64,000 nt of DNA from NCBI RefSeq assembly GCF_017573545.1, contig NZ_JAGEOK010000004.1, positions 124,001-188,000 of the forward strand, read 5' to 3'. The notes beneath the pieces were generated by a model. The model saw only the letters and a program-made list of their open reading frames with translations, was not told the DNA's origin and ran no database searches. Each line of letters opens with the position of its first letter. Position 1 is the stretch's first letter. A program made the position numbers and the translations under genes. Source of the DNA: Actinomadura nitritigenes. Lineage in GTDB: Bacteria > Actinomycetota > Actinomycetes > Streptosporangiales > Streptosporangiaceae. Positions 1 to 8,602 of this stretch are shown piece after piece.

Positions 1-1016
1 CCGGGAGACCGCTGATCACCGTCATGCCGGACGCCGGGTTCGACGGCGACGGCGGCGGCTGGTTCACCGACTGGGCGGACCCGGCGACGAAGCTCGGCCC
101 GTCCCGGTGGGAGACGTTCCACATCGGGCAGCTCGTCCCCTGGATCGACCGCAACCTGCGGACCGTGGCCGCCCGGCGGGGCAGGGCCGTCGCGGGCCTG
201 TCGCAGGGCGGGTTCGGCGCGATGAGCTACGCCGCCCGGCATCCCGACATGTTCGCCTCCGCGACCTCGTTCTCCGGCGCTCCCGACATCGCGCACGACC
301 CGGTCACCGCCGCCGGGGCGTACGGCGTGATCTCCTACGCCGCCGCCGTGAACGACGGCGTCCCGCCCGAAGCGATCTTCGGCTCGCGGATCGCCGACGC
401 GATCAACTGGCGCGGCCACGACCCCGCCACCCTCGCCGCCAACCTGCGCGGGACCCGGCTGTCGCTCTACACCGCCACCGGCCTCCCCGGACCGCTCGAC
501 CAGGGGGCACCCGACCCGGAGGCGATGGGGATCGAGGCCCTCACCCACCAGTCGACCCTGACCTTCCACCGCCGGATCCAGCGGCTGGGCATCCCGAGCC
601 GGTTCGACGACTACACCTTCGGCACGCACACGTGGCCGTACTGGGCGCGGGACCTGCGCGAGGAGATCGGCCCGCTGATGAGCGCGTTCGGCCACCCGGC
701 CCGCCCGCCGGCGCGCGTCTCCTACACGTCGATCGACCGGACCTGGACGCAGTGGGGCTGGACGGTCTCCCTCGACCGGCGCGCGCCCCGGGAGTTCAGC
801 CGGCTCGGCGAGGCCACGTCCACCGGCTTCACCCTGACGTCGAGCGGCACGGCGACCGTCACGACCCCGCCGTCCTACCGTCCGGGCGCCCGCTACACCG
901 TCACGATCGGAAGCCGCAGCATCACGGCCACGGCCAGCGCCTCCGGCCGCCTCACCGTCACGCTCCCGCCGGCCACGAAGGTCACCACGGTCCGCGCCAC
1001 GATCACCCGGCGCTGA
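1..1016 (+). CDS. Esterase/acyltransferase of the alpha/beta-hydrolase (esterase D / antigen 85-like) family, 5' end cut by window
   Basis: The reading frame is open to the window edge, so the true start lies upstream; the first internal ATG is at 24. The nucleophile elbow reads GLSQGG (Ser codon at about 201), preceded by a WFTDW motif seen in the esterase D/mycolyltransferase family. A late HTWPYW segment carries the probable catalytic His. After the hydrolase domain, about 100 residues rich in Thr, Ser and Val form a probable beta-sandwich tail. The family hydrolyses or transfers acyl esters, usually as secreted proteins; the signal peptide would be upstream of the window. The convergent TetR gene ends 2 nt away. 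Substrate unknown. Confidence 0.8.
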   Translation, partial: GRPLITVMPDAGFDGDGGGWFTDWADPATKLGPSRWETFHIGQLVPWIDRNLRTVAARRGRAVAGLSQGGFGAMSYAARHPDMFASATSFSGAPDIAHDPVTAAGAYGVISYAAAVNDGVPPEAIFGSRIADAINWRGHDPATLAANLRGTRLSLYTATGLPGPLDQGAPDPEAMGIEALTHQSTLTFHRRIQRLGIPSRFDDYTFGTHTWPYWARDLREEIGPLMSAFGHPARPPARVSYTSIDRTWTQWGWTVSLDRRAPREFSRLGEATSTGFTLTSSGTATVTTPPSYRPGARYTVTIGSRSITATASASGRLTVTLPPATKVTTVRATITRR

Positions 1017-1017
1017 C

Positions 1018-1644
1018 TCAGCCGTCGAGGACGCCGGAGCGGGCCAGGGCGCGCACGTGCTCGACGATCGGCGGGCCGACGGCGCGCAGGGCGGCCATGT
1101 CGCCGGACGCGACCGCGGGGGTCACCATCGTCCCGACCGCCGCGACGACCACCTGGCAGGCGAACCGCGCCCGCTCCCCGGACGCGCCCATCAGGTCGGC
1201 GAGCGCCGCCGCGAGGTCGCGCTGGACGGCCGACCGGCGCGCCACGGCCTCGGGACCGGCCGCGAACACCTCCACCAGGAACACCCGCGCGTAGCCGGGC
1301 TCGGACGCGAGGACGTCCAGGTAGACGCCGATCGCCCGCTCGAACCGGTCGGCGGGGTCGGCGCCGCCCTGCGCCGCCTCCGCGAGCCGGTCCCGCACCA
1401 GCTCGCCGGCCTGGTCGAACGCCGCCATGAAGCAGTCGAGCTTGGAGGAGAACAGCCGGTAGAAGCTCTGCCGGGACACCCGGGCCCGCTTCAGCACGTC
1501 CTCCACCGAGGTGCCGGCGTACCCCTTCTCGGTCATCGCCTCGGCCATCGCCGCCAGCAGGCGCCCGCGGTGGACGCGGTCGACCTCCGCACGGGACAGC
1601 GCGTGGCGGCCCCGCGGGAGCCGGGCGGGCGAGGACTGCGGCAC
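1018..1644 (-). CDS. TetR/AcrR family transcriptional regulator
   Basis: The N-terminal helix-turn-helix is clear (TSVEDVLKRARVSRQSFYRL), typical of TetR repressors that bind palindromic operators and release them on ligand binding. The C-terminal ligand domain is variable, so the effector is unknown. The open frame extends to 1716, but I chose the GTG at 1644, which leaves about 30 residues before the HTH. A perfect 10-bp palindrome CGTGATCACG lies at 1644-1653, over or just upstream of this start, and could be the autoregulatory operator. It is convergent with the esterase and divergent from crp. Confidence 0.8.
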   Translation of the reverse strand: MPQSSPARLPRGRHALSRAEVDRVHRGRLLAAMAEAMTEKGYAGTSVEDVLKRARVSRQSFYRLFSSKLDCFMAAFDQAGELVRDRLAEAAQGGADPADRFERAIGVYLDVLASEPGYARVFLVEVFAAGPEAVARRSAVQRDLAAALADLMGASGERARFACQVVVAAVGTMVTPAVASGDMAALRAVGPPIVEHVRALARSGVLDG

Positions 1645-1803
1645 GTGATCACGATAGAGCACCCGCCCGCGGCGCCGGGCGTCCGGAAAACGGGGAAGAG
1701 ACCGGTGTGATGCCATTCACCGGATGGTCCGTACACTGGGCGAACGGGATCGTGGAGGCGGTCCTGCGTTTCGGCGCGCCGTGACCCTACCTTCACGTAC
1801 GCG

Positions 1804-1819
1804 GTGGGACGTACGTCAC
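1804..1819. promoter_or_regulatory. Possible operator/promoter site upstream of crp
   Basis: GTGGGACGTACGTCAC is an imperfect dyad with GTG and CAC ends like CRP half-sites, centred on an ACGTAC palindrome. A TATGCAT hexamer that could serve as -10 follows directly. Autoregulation is inference only. Confidence 0.25.
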
Positions 1820-1851
1820 ACTATGCATGTAGGTGTTCGAGGAGGAGAAGC

Positions 1852-2538
1852 GTGACCGACCGCGACGTGGACGTTCTGAGCAGAGCCCCGCTCTTCGAGG
1901 CCCTCGACGAGCAGGGTGCCAAGGCGCTGCGCGCCAACGTGACGGAGGTGCGTCTGGCACGCGGTCAGACGCTCTTCAACGAGGGCGAGACGGGCGACCG
2001 GCTGTACGTCGTCCTGGAAGGCAAGATCAAGCTCACCCGGACGGCGCCGGACGGCAGGGAGAACCTGCTGAGCGTGCTCGGCCCGAGCGAGATGTTCGGC
2101 GAGCTGTCGCTGTTCGACCCGCGCCCCCGCACCGCGAGCGCGATCGCGGTGACCGAGTGCCGGCTGGCCGGGCTCGGGCACGACGACCTGCGGCCGTGGC
2201 TGACCGGGCACCCCGAGGTCGCCGTGCAGCTGCTGCGCGCGCTCGCCCAGCGGCTCCGCAAGACCAACGACGTGATGGCCGACCTGGTCTTCACCGACGT
2301 GCCGGGCCGGGTCGCGAAGGCGCTGCTGGACCTCGCCGAGCGGTTCGGGCAGCCGTCCGAGGCGGGCCTGCACGTCCACCACGACCTCACCCAGGAGGAG
2401 CTGGCGCAGCTCGTCGGCGCGTCCCGGGAGACGGTCAACAAGGCCCTCGCCGACTTCGCGCAGCGCAACTGGCTGCGGATCGAGGCGCGCGCGGTGGTGA
2501 TCCTGGACATCGAGCGGCTGCGCAAGCGCTCCAAGTAG
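1852..2538 (+). CDS. crp: Crp/Fnr family global regulator
   Basis: The 228-residue protein has an N-terminal cyclic-nucleotide-binding beta roll (GEMFGELSLFD-like phosphate cassette with SEMFGELSLF and the PRPRTASA Arg contact) and a C-terminal winged helix (LAQLVGASRETVNKAL). Length and motifs match the actinobacterial Crp near whiB4/ponA2 (Rv3676 in M. tuberculosis). The start is GTG at 1852, directly behind a strong Shine-Dalgarno GGAGGAGAAG (1841-1850); the longer frame from 1804 lacks such support. It probably binds cAMP and controls carbon metabolism and development. Confidence 0.92.
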   Translation: MTDRDVDVLSRAPLFEALDEQGAKALRANVTEVRLARGQTLFNEGETGDRLYVVLEGKIKLTRTAPDGRENLLSVLGPSEMFGELSLFDPRPRTASAIAVTECRLAGLGHDDLRPWLTGHPEVAVQLLRALAQRLRKTNDVMADLVFTDVPGRVAKALLDLAERFGQPSEAGLHVHHDLTQEELAQLVGASRETVNKALADFAQRNWLRIEARAVVILDIERLRKRSK

Positions 2539-2602
2539 GGGCCGCCGGGCGCCCGGCCGTCCCGGCCTCCGCCCAGCGGCGCGCGGAGGGCCAGGGCGGG
2601 CG

Positions 2603-3388
2603 TCAGGAGCGTTCGTTCAGATAGTCCAGCTGCGACTGGACGGACCACTCGGCCGCCGGCCACAGCGACTTGTCGACGTCGGCGTAGACGATCTCGACGA
2701 CCTCGCGGGCGGTGCCGGCGCCGGCCGCGACGGCGGCCTCGACCTGCGCGAGGCGCTCGCGGCGGTGGTCGATGTAGTGGTCGAGGGCGGCCAGCGGGTC
2801 GTCCAGCTTCGGGCCGTGTCCGGGGAGGATCACGGCCGCGTCCCGCTCGGCGGAGAACGCCCGCAACCGGTCCAGCGAGCCCAGGTAGTCGCCGAGCCTC
2901 CCCTCCAGCACGGTGGTCCCGTAACCGAGGACGGTGTCCCCGGTGAGGACGGCGCGGTCCGCCGGCAGCCAGAACGTGAGCGAGTCGTCGCTGTGGCCCG
3001 GGGTCTCCATGATCCGCAGTTCGAGGCCGCCGGTGGTGACGACGTCGCCCTCTCCGAGCCCCTCGTCGCCGAGCCGGTGCCGCGGGTCGAGGGCCCGCAC
3101 CCTGACGCCGCCCCCCGCGAGCCCGGCGAACTTCGCGGCGCCCGCCGAGTGGTCGGGGTGGCCGTGGGTGAGCAGGACGAGCCCGACCCGCCGCCCCTGC
3201 CCGGCGATCAGGTCGGCGACGCGGCGCAGGTGCCTGCCGTCCTTGGGGCCGGGGTCGACGACGACGACCTCCTCGGCGCCGGGCTCGCCGATGATCCAGG
3301 TGTTGGTGCCGTCGAGGGTCATCGCGGACGGGTTCGGCGCGAGCACGCAGGTCGCGCGTTCCGTGCCCATCCCATCGATATCGCTCAT
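2603..3388 (-). CDS. MBL-fold metallo-hydrolase (glyoxalase II-like)
   Basis: The metallo-beta-lactamase signature THGHPDHS (HxHxDH) binds the Zn pair, followed by ETPGHSDDS, LTGDTVLG and a PGHG motif, in the order expected for the hydroxyacylglutathione hydrolase/LACTB2-like branch. The C-terminal helical region resembles the winged domain of LACTB2-like enzymes. I chose ATG 3388 because AGGA lies about 8 nt upstream; ATG 3397 is an alternative and the open frame reaches 3532. It sits next to crp as in mycobacteria (Rv3677c). Substrate unknown; a thioester or phosphodiester is likely. Confidence 0.85.
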   Translation of the reverse strand: MSDIDGMGTERATCVLAPNPSAMTLDGTNTWIIGEPGAEEVVVVDPGPKDGRHLRRVADLIAGQGRRVGLVLLTHGHPDHSAGAAKFAGLAGGGVRVRALDPRHRLGDEGLGEGDVVTTGGLELRIMETPGHSDDSLTFWLPADRAVLTGDTVLGYGTTVLEGRLGDYLGSLDRLRAFSAERDAAVILPGHGPKLDDPLAALDHYIDHRRERLAQVEAAVAAGAGTAREVVEIVYADVDKSLWPAAEWSVQSQLDYLNERS

Positions 3389-3539
3389 ATCGCCCATCCT
3401 GCCCGAGGCGCGATCGGGGTGGCGGACCGGGTTCCAGCCGACCGCCTCCAGGTGCCGCAGCACGGACGTGCCCGCCAGCCGCCACATGACGGCCCGCGAC
3501 CAGCCTCCATGAGCGGGCACCCGGCGCGCCACGTCCCGG

Positions 3540-4388
3540 CTAGCCCTTCGGGTAGTACTCGGCGGCCTTCTCGGGCAGCACCAGCCACGCCTCGCCGTCG
3601 ATGATCTCGGCGGTGGGCTCGTGCACGACGATCTCGCGGGGCGCGGCGAGCGCGTCCGCGACCGTGTCGAACGCCGACAGCTCGCTCAGCGTCGCCAGCG
3701 TCGGCGGCAGCATGAACCACTCGCCGGCCTGGGCACGTTCCACGGCCTCCGCCGGACGCACCCACGCGACCTGGTCGGCCTCGGTGCTGACGTCGCGCGC
3801 GCGCTGCCCCTCGGGCATCGCGGCGACGAAGAACCGGGTGTCGTAGCGCTTCGGCTCGATCTTCGGGGTGATCCAGTGCGCCCACGGGCGCAGCAGGTCC
3901 GAGCGCAGCACGAGGCCGCGCCCGGCCAGGAACCCGCCGAACGACTGGGACCGGTCCAGCAGCGCCTGCCGGTCGGCCTCCCAGTCGTCGCCGCGGGTGT
4001 CGTCCACGACGGAGTCGCCGGTCGGGCCGGCCAGCAGGACCAGCGTCTCCTCGAACGTCTCCCGGACCGCCGCGCACACCAGCTCGCGGGCGGTCTTCTC
4101 GTCGGCCTTGAACGCCGCGCCCCACTCGGCCGGGGTCGGCCCGGACCAGGCGAGGTCGGCCTCCCCGTCGCGCGGGTCGACCGAGCCGCCGGGGAAGACG
4201 TAGGCGCCGGGCGCGAACGCCATGGACCGCACCCGGCGCAGCATGAACGCCTGCAGCCCGTGCCGGTCGTGGTCGCGCAGGACGACCACGGTGGCGGCGT
4301 GCCGGGCGGGGGCCGGCTGCGCCCTGCCGGACAGGATGTCGTCGATCTGGCCCCGCATCGTCTCCGGCAGTTTCAGCCCGTTCACCAT
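3540..4388 (-). CDS. NUDIX hydrolase
   Basis: The 282-residue protein has a NUDIX-type core with PGGSVDPRDGE at the glycine loop and AAVRETFEET as the catalytic helix (REx2EE metal-binding glutamates). An insertion separates the two halves of the Nudix box. Large Nudix proteins of this type act as nucleoside-diphosphate-linked or CoA pyrophosphohydrolases; which substrate cannot be told. I chose ATG 4388 behind a G-rich Shine-Dalgarno instead of the first ATG at 4424. It is cotranscribed in orientation with the RidA and MBL genes. Confidence 0.85.
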   Translation of the reverse strand: MVNGLKLPETMRGQIDDILSGRAQPAPARHAATVVVLRDHDRHGLQAFMLRRVRSMAFAPGAYVFPGGSVDPRDGEADLAWSGPTPAEWGAAFKADEKTARELVCAAVRETFEETLVLLAGPTGDSVVDDTRGDDWEADRQALLDRSQSFGGFLAGRGLVLRSDLLRPWAHWITPKIEPKRYDTRFFVAAMPEGQRARDVSTEADQVAWVRPAEAVERAQAGEWFMLPPTLATLSELSAFDTVADALAAPREIVVHEPTAEIIDGEAWLVLPEKAAEYYPKG

Positions 4389-4489
4389 CGCCCCGCCCCA
4401 CTCGTCGCACTCATGGCGGTTCATTCGGACATACCGAATGGCGTTCCGTCAACCCCGGCGGCGGGTCCGGAGGCGGGTCCGGGCCCGGG

Positions 4490-4951
4490 TCAGGAGACCT
4501 CGGCGATCAGCTCGACCTCGACGGGCACGTTGCGCGGCAGCACGGCGACGCCCACGGCGCTGCGGGCGTGCTTCCCCGCGTCCCCGAACACCTCGCCCAG
4601 CAGGTCGCTGGCGCCGTTGACCACCTGCGGCTGGCCGTAGAAGTCCGGGGCGGACGCGACGAACCCGACGACCTTGACGATCCGCACCACCCGCGACAGC
4701 TCGCCGACCTCGGCCTTCAGCGCCGCGACGCAGTTCAGCGCGCAGATCCGGGCCTGCTCGGCGGCCACCTCGGCGGAGACCTCGGCGCCCACCTTGCCGG
4801 TCACCGCGATCTCGCCCTTCACCAGCGGGACCTGCCCGGCGGTGTAGACGAGCGAGCCCGTCCGCGCGGTCGGCACGTACGACGCCAGCGGCGTGACGAC
4901 CTCCGGCAGCTCCAGCCCCAGCTCGGTGATGCGCTCTTCGGGCGTGCTCAT
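4490..4951 (-). CDS. RidA family protein (Rid/YjgF/UK114)
   Basis: The 153-residue protein shows the RidA signature near the C-terminus: RSAVGVAVLPRNVPVEVE, with the conserved Arg of GVAxLPxxxxVEVE. An N-terminal AGQVPLVKGE segment matches the family. RidA proteins hydrolyse reactive enamine/imine intermediates, though this longer Rv3678c-like branch is not proven to do so. It lies between the NUDIX gene and the small DUF4177 gene on the same strand, as in the mycobacterial crp-whiB4 block. Confidence 0.85.
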   Translation of the reverse strand: MSTPEERITELGLELPEVVTPLASYVPTARTGSLVYTAGQVPLVKGEIAVTGKVGAEVSAEVAAEQARICALNCVAALKAEVGELSRVVRIVKVVGFVASAPDFYGQPQVVNGASDLLGEVFGDAGKHARSAVGVAVLPRNVPVEVELIAEVS

Positions 4952-5005
4952 GGCGTTCCTCCTCGTTGAGGCGTTGTCAGGTGCTCTGTGGTGACCGTCG
5001 GCGGG

Positions 5006-5164
5006 CTACGACTGGATCTCGCGCTTGAAATAGGCCACCAGGTTCTCCGGGTTCGGACCCGGCAGGACGGTGACGAGCTCCCACCCGTCCTGGCCCCAGT
5101 TGTCGAGGATCTGCTTGGTCGCGTGCACCAGCAGCGGAACGGTCGCGTACTCCCACTTCTTCAT
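5006..5164 (-). CDS. DUF4177 small protein
   Basis: This 52-residue protein begins MKKWEYATVPLLVHATKQ and continues with WGQDGWELVTVLPGP, the defining motif of DUF4177. It ends YFKREIQS. It is too short for most ORF calls but has the same position, next to RidA, as Rv3678A in M. tuberculosis. Function unknown. The Trp-rich N-terminus and WELV segment are characteristic, so identification is strong. Confidence 0.85.
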   Translation of the reverse strand: MKKWEYATVPLLVHATKQILDNWGQDGWELVTVLPGPNPENLVAYFKREIQS

Positions 5165-5213
5165 GGGTTTCAGCCTAGCGATCAGCGGGTCCCGCCCCCG
5201 CCGGAACCCGCCT

Positions 5214-5579
5214 TCAGAGCACTGCCACCAGCGCGGCCGCGGCGGCGGCCTCCACGCAGAAGAAGAACCACGTCGGGTAGAAACCGCCGGACCGGTCCGC
5301 GGCCCACCCGACGAGGCGCCCGGCCGCCATCCCGCCGAGCGCGCACGCCACGGCGATGACGGCGCCCTGCCGCACGCCGTGCGCGTCGGCCGCCGCGGCG
5401 GCGAGCAGTCCCGCCATCGCGACGCCGAACCCCCCGTAGACGGCGCGGACCTCCGTCCGGGCGGCGGGCGACCCCAGGGCCACCCCGAACGGCCTGATCA
5501 GCGCGGCCGGCGCGACGAGGCCGTAGATCCCCATCCCGAGGAAGAAGACCGCGACGACCGCGATCACGGCGGTGGGCAT
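5214..5579 (-). CDS. DUF4345-type four-helix membrane protein
   Basis: The 121-residue protein has four hydrophobic segments: an N-terminal helix (VIAVVAVFFLGMGIYGL), one starting at FGVAMAGLL, an Ala/Gly-rich third, and a C-terminal WFFFCVEAAAAAALVAVL. A RTEVRAVYGGFGVAMAG stretch is typical of DUF4345 proteins. No catalytic motif is visible and the function is unknown. The HxlR regulator lies about 140 nt away on the same strand and may be unrelated. Confidence 0.7.
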   Translation of the reverse strand: MPTAVIAVVAVFFLGMGIYGLVAPAALIRPFGVALGSPAARTEVRAVYGGFGVAMAGLLAAAAADAHGVRQGAVIAVACALGGMAAGRLVGWAADRSGGFYPTWFFFCVEAAAAAALVAVL

Positions 5580-5720
5580 GCTCGACCTCCGGGCGTTCGC
5601 CGAATGCGTTCACCCGGGAGCATGGCGCGCCGCGCCGGACCCCCGCTTCCAAGAACGTGCCGTGCTTTCGGGCCGCGCCGGTTCGTGCGGGCTCGTGCCG
5701 CACCCGCGGTGCGCGCCGGG

Positions 5721-6125
5721 TCAGTCCGTGGCGGTGGCGTCGTACTGGTCGCGGGCGGCGCGGATGTCGGCGATGTTGTGCTCGGCGAAGTGCCGGACGG
5801 ACGCCAGCAGCGGGACGAGGCGCTCGCCCAGCAGCGTCAGCGTGTACTCGACCTGGACCGGCACGGACGGGGTCACGCTGCGCGCCACGAACCCGTCCCG
5901 TTCGAGGGAGCGGAGCGTCTGCGTGAGCATCTTGGCGCTGACGCCCGGCAGGGCGCGCGCGAGGTCGGCGTACCGGCGCGGCCCCTGCGTCAACTGGAAC
6001 ACCACCACCGAGGTCCACTTGTTGCCGAGGACGGCCAGGACGTCATGGGTCGGGCAGGCGTCCATGTAGGAGTCGAAGGCGGCCTTCGCCTCGCGCCGCC
6101 GTTCGGCCGCGGTCATCGTCGTCAT
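5721..6125 (-). CDS. HxlR family winged-helix regulator
   Basis: The 134-residue protein has the HxlR fold: a CPTHDVLAVLGNKW start with the conserved Cys and NKW, then RYADLARALPGVSAKMLTQTL as recognition region and RDGFVARS as wing. HxlR proteins respond to redox or aldehyde stress, often through the N-terminal Cys. It is divergent from the quinone oxidoreductase starting at 6282, with about 156 nt between them. HxlR regulators commonly control such a neighbour, so that is the probable target. Confidence 0.88.
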   Translation of the reverse strand: MTTMTAAERRREAKAAFDSYMDACPTHDVLAVLGNKWTSVVVFQLTQGPRRYADLARALPGVSAKMLTQTLRSLERDGFVARSVTPSVPVQVEYTLTLLGERLVPLLASVRHFAEHNIADIRAARDQYDATATD

Positions 6126-6281
6126 GCTGCTGGCTCATCTCTCGTCATGCTGCAAACTCACCTGCGGGTGCCGATCGCACTCCGAAGTAACCTCTTCCGG
6201 CGCCGCGATGTTCCGGGCGACAGTGGCCGTACCGCGGGGGCCTTCCCCCGCTCCCTCCCACGTCAGGAACGGAGTTACGGC

Positions 6282-7232
6282 ATGCGCGCGATCATCGTGG
6301 AGAAGCCCGGCGGACCGGAGGCGCTCGAGGTCGCCGAGGTCGGGGAGCCGAGCCCGGGACCCGGGCAGGTGCGGATCCGGACGGCGGCGGCCGGCGTGAA
6401 CCCGGTGGACGCGGCGACCCGCGCCGGGCTGCTCGCCGACGCGGGGCTGATGCCCCCGTTCGGCTCGCGGGGCCCGATCGGCATCGGCTGGGACGTCGCC
6501 GGGACCGTCGACGCGGTCGGCCCGGACGTCACCCGGTTCGCGCCCGGCGACCCGGTCGTCGGGCTCCGGGACCGGCTGGACGTCCCGCTCGGCGCCTACG
6601 CGGACGCGATCGTCCTGGACGCGTCCGCCGTCGGGCGCGCGCCGCGCTCCGCGTCCCCCGCCGAGGCCGCAACGCTCCCGCTCAACGGGCTCACCGCGTC
6701 GCAGGCCCTCGACCTGCTGGACCTCCCGTCCGGCGGGACGCTGCTGGTCACGGGCGCGGCGGGCGCGGTCGGCGGGTTCGCGGTCCAGCTCGCCGTCCTG
6801 CGCGGGCTGCGGGTCGTCGCGGCGGCGTCGGCGGCGGACGAGGCGCTGGTGCGCGGGCTGGGCGCGGAGTGGTTCGTCCCGCGCGGCGTCCACCTGGGCG
6901 ACGCGGTGCGCGCGCTCGTGCCGGGCGGGGTGGACGGCGCGCTGGACGCGGCGCTCCTGTCGGTCGCGGCGCTCGACGCGGTCCGGGGCGGCGGCGCGTT
7001 CGTCGCGGTCAGCGGCGGTCCGGCCGCCCCGGTGCCGCTGCGCGGCATCGCCGTCCACAACGTGTGGATAAGGGCGGACGGCACGCGGCTGGAGCAGCTG
7101 TCCGCGCTCGTCGACGCGGGACGCCTCACGCTCCGCGTCGCCGGCACGTTCCCCCTGGAGGAGGCCGCCAGGGCGCACGAGCGGCTGGAGGCGGGCGGGC
7201 TGCGCGGGCGGCTCGTCCTCACCCTCGCCTGA
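6282..7232 (+). CDS. NADP-dependent zinc-free quinone oxidoreductase (MDR family)
   Basis: The 316-residue protein has an N-terminal GroES-like domain (GVNPVDAATRAG, GWDVAGTVDAVG) and a Rossmann domain with LVTGAAGAVGGFAVQLA as the NADPH-binding glycine motif. No structural or catalytic zinc ligands are visible, which fits the QOR/zeta-crystallin branch. It reduces quinones or enals with NADPH. The start is ATG 6282 with GGAG upstream; the open frame continues far upstream but without support. It is probably controlled by the divergent HxlR regulator. Confidence 0.88.
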   Translation: MRAIIVEKPGGPEALEVAEVGEPSPGPGQVRIRTAAAGVNPVDAATRAGLLADAGLMPPFGSRGPIGIGWDVAGTVDAVGPDVTRFAPGDPVVGLRDRLDVPLGAYADAIVLDASAVGRAPRSASPAEAATLPLNGLTASQALDLLDLPSGGTLLVTGAAGAVGGFAVQLAVLRGLRVVAAASAADEALVRGLGAEWFVPRGVHLGDAVRALVPGGVDGALDAALLSVAALDAVRGGGAFVAVSGGPAAPVPLRGIAVHNVWIRADGTRLEQLSALVDAGRLTLRVAGTFPLEEAARAHERLEAGGLRGRLVLTLA

Positions 7233-7239
7233 CCCCTGA

Positions 7240-7266
7240 CCCCGGCCGGCGCCGCCCCGGCCGGGG
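7240..7266 (+). terminator. Strong GC hairpin after the quinone oxidoreductase
   Basis: CCCCGGCCGG and CCGGCCGGGG form a perfect 10-bp stem with a 7-nt loop just after the stop codon. There is no T run, as usual for actinomycete terminators. Confidence 0.6.
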
Positions 7267-7389
7267 CCGCCCGACCCCCGCTGACCCCGGCTGACGCCGC
7301 CGGACCTCCCTCGGTCAGCGACCGGTGCGCCGCCGGTCAGGGCGTCCGCCGAGTCTCTGTGTCAACGGCGACGACGAACGGAGACGACG

Positions 7390-8580
7390 ATGACCATGAA
7401 CGTGCTGATCTCGGGTGCGAGCATCGCGGGCCCCTCCCTGGCCTACTGGCTGAGCCGCCAGGGCCACCGGGTCACGGTGGTGGAGCGGGCCCCGGGCATC
7501 CGCCCCGGCGGGCAGGCCGTGGACTTCCGCGGCGAGGTCCACCTGAGCGTGCTGCGGAAGATGGGCGTCCTGGAGGAGATCCAGCGGCGCCAGACGCACG
7601 GCGGAGCGCTCGACCTCGTCGACGCCGAGGGCCGGGTCCAGGTCAGCCTGCCGGACTCCTTCACCGGCGGCGACGTGGAGATCCACCGCGGCGACCTCGC
7701 CGAGATCCTCTACACGCTGACCCGCGACCGCGTCGAGTACGTCTTCGGCGACTCGATCGCGGCCCTGGCCGACACCGGGGACCGCGTGCACGTCACCTTC
7801 GAGCACGCGGCGCCCCGCGTGTTCGACCTGGTCATCGGCGCGGACGGGCTGCACTCCAACGTCCGGCGGCTCGCGTTCGGGGAGGAGTCGCGGTACGTGA
7901 AGGACTCCGGCCACCACGTCGCGATCTTCGAGGCGCCGAACCGGCTCGGCCTCGACACCGGCAAGCTGTACAGCGAGGTCGGGCGCGGCGTGTCGGTCTA
8001 CCCGACGCGCGGCGGCGCCGGCGCGAACGTGATGTGCGTGTTCACCGACGACCGCCTCCGGCCGCACCACCGCGACGTGGACGGGCGGAAGCGCGCGCTG
8101 GCCGACAGGTTCCAGGGGATGGGCTGGCACACCGGCACCCTGCTGCAGGACATGTGGAACGCCCCGTACTTCTACTGCGACTCGATCAGCATCGTCCGGA
8201 TGGACTCCTGGACGAAGGGCCGCGTCGCGCTGCTCGGCGACGCCGGGTACGGCGCGACCTGCGGTGGGATGGGCACCGGGCTGGCGGTCGTCTGCGCGTA
8301 CGTGCTGGCCGGGGAGCTGGCGGCCGCCGGCGGCGACCACCGCGCCGCGTTCGCCGCCTACGAGAAGGGGATCAAGAAGTTCACCACGGCGTGCCAGCGG
8401 GTCGCGGGCGGCGCCGGGTCGTTCTTCGCGCCGAAGAGCGCGGGCTCGCTGCGCCGCCGCGTCGCCCTGTACAAGCTGCTGACCAGGGGACCGCTGGCGA
8501 AGGTCCTCGACAAGCTGGCGACGCAGGCCGCCACCGCGATCAAGCTGAAGGACTACCCCGAGCCGCCGCGCGCGGCATGA
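7390..8580 (+). CDS. FAD-dependent aromatic monooxygenase (PHBH/PheA family)
   Basis: The 396-residue protein has the three flavoprotein hydroxylase motifs: GASIAGPSLAYWL (dinucleotide glycine motif), DLVIGADGLHS (DG motif) and ALLGDAGYGAT (GD motif). This family hydroxylates aromatic or polyketide substrates with NAD(P)H and O2. GGAGACGACG precedes ATG 7390. The C-terminus ends in a basic helix. The neighbouring MarR gene is convergent and could respond to a phenolic substrate of this enzyme. Resistance-type (tetracycline- or rifampicin-modifying) monooxygenases share this fold, so the substrate is open. Confidence 0.88.
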   Translation: MTMNVLISGASIAGPSLAYWLSRQGHRVTVVERAPGIRPGGQAVDFRGEVHLSVLRKMGVLEEIQRRQTHGGALDLVDAEGRVQVSLPDSFTGGDVEIHRGDLAEILYTLTRDRVEYVFGDSIAALADTGDRVHVTFEHAAPRVFDLVIGADGLHSNVRRLAFGEESRYVKDSGHHVAIFEAPNRLGLDTGKLYSEVGRGVSVYPTRGGAGANVMCVFTDDRLRPHHRDVDGRKRALADRFQGMGWHTGTLLQDMWNAPYFYCDSISIVRMDSWTKGRVALLGDAGYGATCGGMGTGLAVVCAYVLAGELAAAGGDHRAAFAAYEKGIKKFTTACQRVAGGAGSFFAPKSAGSLRRRVALYKLLTRGPLAKVLDKLATQAATAIKLKDYPEPPRAA

Positions 8581-8602
8581 CCGCCGGCCCTCGCGGCTCC
8601 CG

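Noticed and set aside
1965..3485. 506-residue minus-strand open frame over crp and MBL
   Set aside because: Arg/Pro-rich shadow frame; crp and the MBL gene have clear domains.
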